Shown piece after piece: positions 22,008 to 22,937 of a DNA stretch of 22,937 nt. A program made the translations under genes and the position numbers. Every line of letters begins with the position of its first letter. Position 1 is the stretch's first letter. This stretch comes from CAXSBR01 sp964236495 (GTDB lineage Bacteria; Actinomycetota; Actinomycetes; Mycobacteriales; Jatrophihabitantaceae): contig CAXSBR010000032.1 of assembly GCA_964236495.1 (NCBI GenBank), positions 1 through 22,937 of the forward strand, written 5' to 3'. The notes below the pieces were generated by a model. It searched no databases. It was not told the origin of the DNA and worked only from the letters and a program-made list of their open reading frames with translations.

Positions 22008-22258
22008 GGGCCGGATCGTCCCACGCCCCGGCGGCGTTGCCGACGCCCTGCACGGTCCAGGCGCCGACTGCCCGACTCAGTGGTGTGAGGTGGGTCACGT
22101 GAATGTCCCGGCTACCCACGGGGGGAGGTCGCCGGGACGATGTTGATCATGCTGCCCAAAGGGGCATCTATGCCAATTGGGACGGGGGTTCCAGCGTGCT
22201 GGTGATCCACAGTGTTGGTTGGCCAAATGTGTGGACGGTGCGGTTTTCGTGGTGGGAG

Positions 22259-22267
22259 TGTGGATAA
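22259..22267 (-). promoter_or_regulatory. DnaA-box-like site in copy D
   Basis: TGTGGATAA is the complement of the consensus TTATCCACA. A GATCCACA (22204-22211) and a TGTGGAC (22230-22236) nearby are near-matches on the two strands. Copy C carries the same perfect box in the same relative place. Confidence 0.4.
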
Positions 22268-22406
22268 ACGGGTCTGCTCAGCGTTGGTGTGATGATCAAC
22301 GGTCGGTTAGCGTCGTGTTTGTCGTCAGAACCTATTGAGTCGCTTCCCCGTGGTGTAGGGCTGCGTTCGGCTACGGGGGTAGCAGGTACTGAGACCGGTT
22401 ACAGCA

Positions 22407-22444
22407 GGGGCAGCGCCTGGGTTTCTCACCCGTGGCGCTGCCCC
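22407..22444 (+). terminator. Terminal hairpin of element D
   Basis: GGGGCAGCGCC (22407-22417) pairs perfectly with GGCGCTGCCCC (22434-22444) over a 16-nt loop and is followed by AAAACTCTTTCC. It is the same stem as in copy A with a different loop, supporting selection on the stem. Confidence 0.6.
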
Positions 22445-22709
22445 AAAACTCTTTCCGGCGGTGTCGACCGTTCGCTGCCGACGTGCGGTCCTGAGCTGGT
22501 ATGGACGTGGCCGGAGCGCTGGGTGAGCTGCGCGACTTGCTTACCGCGTCGGCCCGGATCCGGTATGAGAACCGACCCGGCGGCGGAATCGTCCACTTCA
22601 GAACTCGTCAACTCGGCTCAGACCCCGAGGTCGCCGGCCGGGCTCAGATCGTCGAACAGATCAACTCGTCCGAGCATCGAGACCGCCAGGCTGGTGCGCT
22701 GTCACCGGG

Positions 22710-22835
22710 TTGGGTATCCACGCAGCCCACGAGGTACTCGACGACCTCACCGAGGAGGAGGCGCTGGAACAGCTCGCCGCGTTCAGCTTGCTGGCCCGCA
22801 TGGTCGAGCATGCGACGATCGGGACCGATGACTGA
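22710..22835 (+). CDS. Short or frameshifted ORF of unknown function
   Basis: The stretch GIHAAHEVLDDLTEEEALEQ followed by LAAFSLLARMVEHATIGTDD, ending at TGA 22833-22835, looks like a genuine acidic helical protein. Its only in-frame start is a TTG at 22710, giving 41 residues, with no ribosome site. Upstream, a different frame from ATG 22501 (MDVAGALGELRDLLTAS, then RAQIVEQINSSEH) also looks protein-like, so the real gene may span 22501-22835 with a frameshift near 22700. No family is recognised. It lies between element D and the gene starting at 22890. Confidence 0.4.
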   Translation: MGIHAAHEVLDDLTEEEALEQLAAFSLLARMVEHATIGTDD

Positions 22836-22889
22836 ATTGGCCAACAAACCGTTGGCCAATCGCGCCACTCATGACAGGGGGTCCGGTTC

Positions 22890-22937
22890 ATGAGTATGCC
22901 GGTGCCCACCGGATACGACAAGGTCTTGCCTGCACTC
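22890..22937 (+). CDS. Start of a gene leaving the window (partial)
   Basis: ATG 22890 is preceded by AGGGGG at good spacing and opens MSMPVPTGYDKVLPAL, which continues past the right edge. Sixteen residues are not enough to name it. It follows the acidic small ORF on the same strand by 54 bases, so the two may be co-transcribed. Confidence 0.5.
   Translation, partial: MSMPVPTGYDKVLPAL

Larger units (their letters stand above)
22081..22445 (+). ncRNA. Repeated structured element, copy D (best conserved)
   Basis: Block order is: GTGAGGTGGGTCACGTGAA (from 22085); a perfect GTCCCGGC/GCCGGGAC hairpin (22105-22138) with CCCACGGGGGGAGG in the loop; TTGATCATG; GATCCACAG; AAATGTGTGGAC; TGTGGATAA (22259-22267); TAGCGTCG (22308-22315); ACCTATTGAGTCGC (about 22330-22343); CTACGGGGGTAGCAGGTACT (22371-22390); and a terminal hairpin. 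All blocks recur in copy A (903-1270), about 21 kb away in the same orientation, and most in copy C. GTGGG before the hairpin could pair with CCCAC inside it, an alternative to the main stem that is conserved in A. No coding frame is shared. A non-coding RNA or an origin-like DNA element are the two main possibilities. Confidence 0.6.

Noticed and set aside
1..22937. CRISPR array
   Set aside because: I looked for regularly spaced 24-40 nt direct repeats and found none; the only short tandem repeat is the 27-nt unit inside the pilin gene.

Overview
The window comes from a high-GC actinobacterium. It has a WhiD/WhiB3-type iron-sulfur regulator, actinobacterial ISL3 and Abi-family proteins, an ANTAR-like remnant and strongly GC-biased codon use. 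I cannot name the genus. This is an accessory, decaying region: intact genes are separated by remnants with stops and frameshifts, by IS copies and by non-coding DNA. Several frameshifts fall in G/C runs, so a few could be sequencing errors.

Layout. (1) 1-3563 is mostly non-coding. It holds a transposase-like remnant, an ANTAR-like remnant, a whiB gene (2774-3085) and four copies (A, E, C, F) of a repeated structured element of about 200-370 nt. A fifth copy (D) lies at 22081-22445. A and D are very similar along their whole length and end in the same perfect terminal hairpin; C and D carry a perfect TTATCCACA box. (2) 3938-6432 is an export-related block: a secreted protein, a decayed and an intact copy of a second secreted family, and a broken type I signal peptidase gene. 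(3) 6659-11807 is a probable defence island: tyrosine recombinase, DUF3800-like protein, 108-aa protein and TIR effector on the minus strand, with a divergent OLD-like ATPase carrying a DUF4435/Toprim-like end. The TIR and ATPase genes are visibly less GC-rich than the recombinase. (4) 11990-14728 has a Fic remnant, a decayed minus-strand ORF and a full-length membrane GGDEF-HD protein. (5) 15113-18897 is a composite-transposon-like unit: two inverted ISL3 copies, outer ends flanked by near-identical octamers, enclose a clipped pilC-pilA-pilD locus in which only the pilin is intact. (6) 18898-22937 has an ArsR relic, a conserved small protein, an AbiF/Abi_2-type HEPN protein behind a strong leader hairpin, an HTH ORF with no visible start, an excisionase-like HTH gene, element D and the start of a gene that leaves the window.

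The most unusual signal is the five-copy intergenic element (A/E/C/F/D), with conserved blocks, a terminator-like end and, in one copy, mutually exclusive hairpins; I do not recognise it as a described RNA or origin family. Next in interest are the recombinase-DUF3800-108 aa-TIR cassette with its divergent ATPase, and the Abi protein with a candidate RNA partner.
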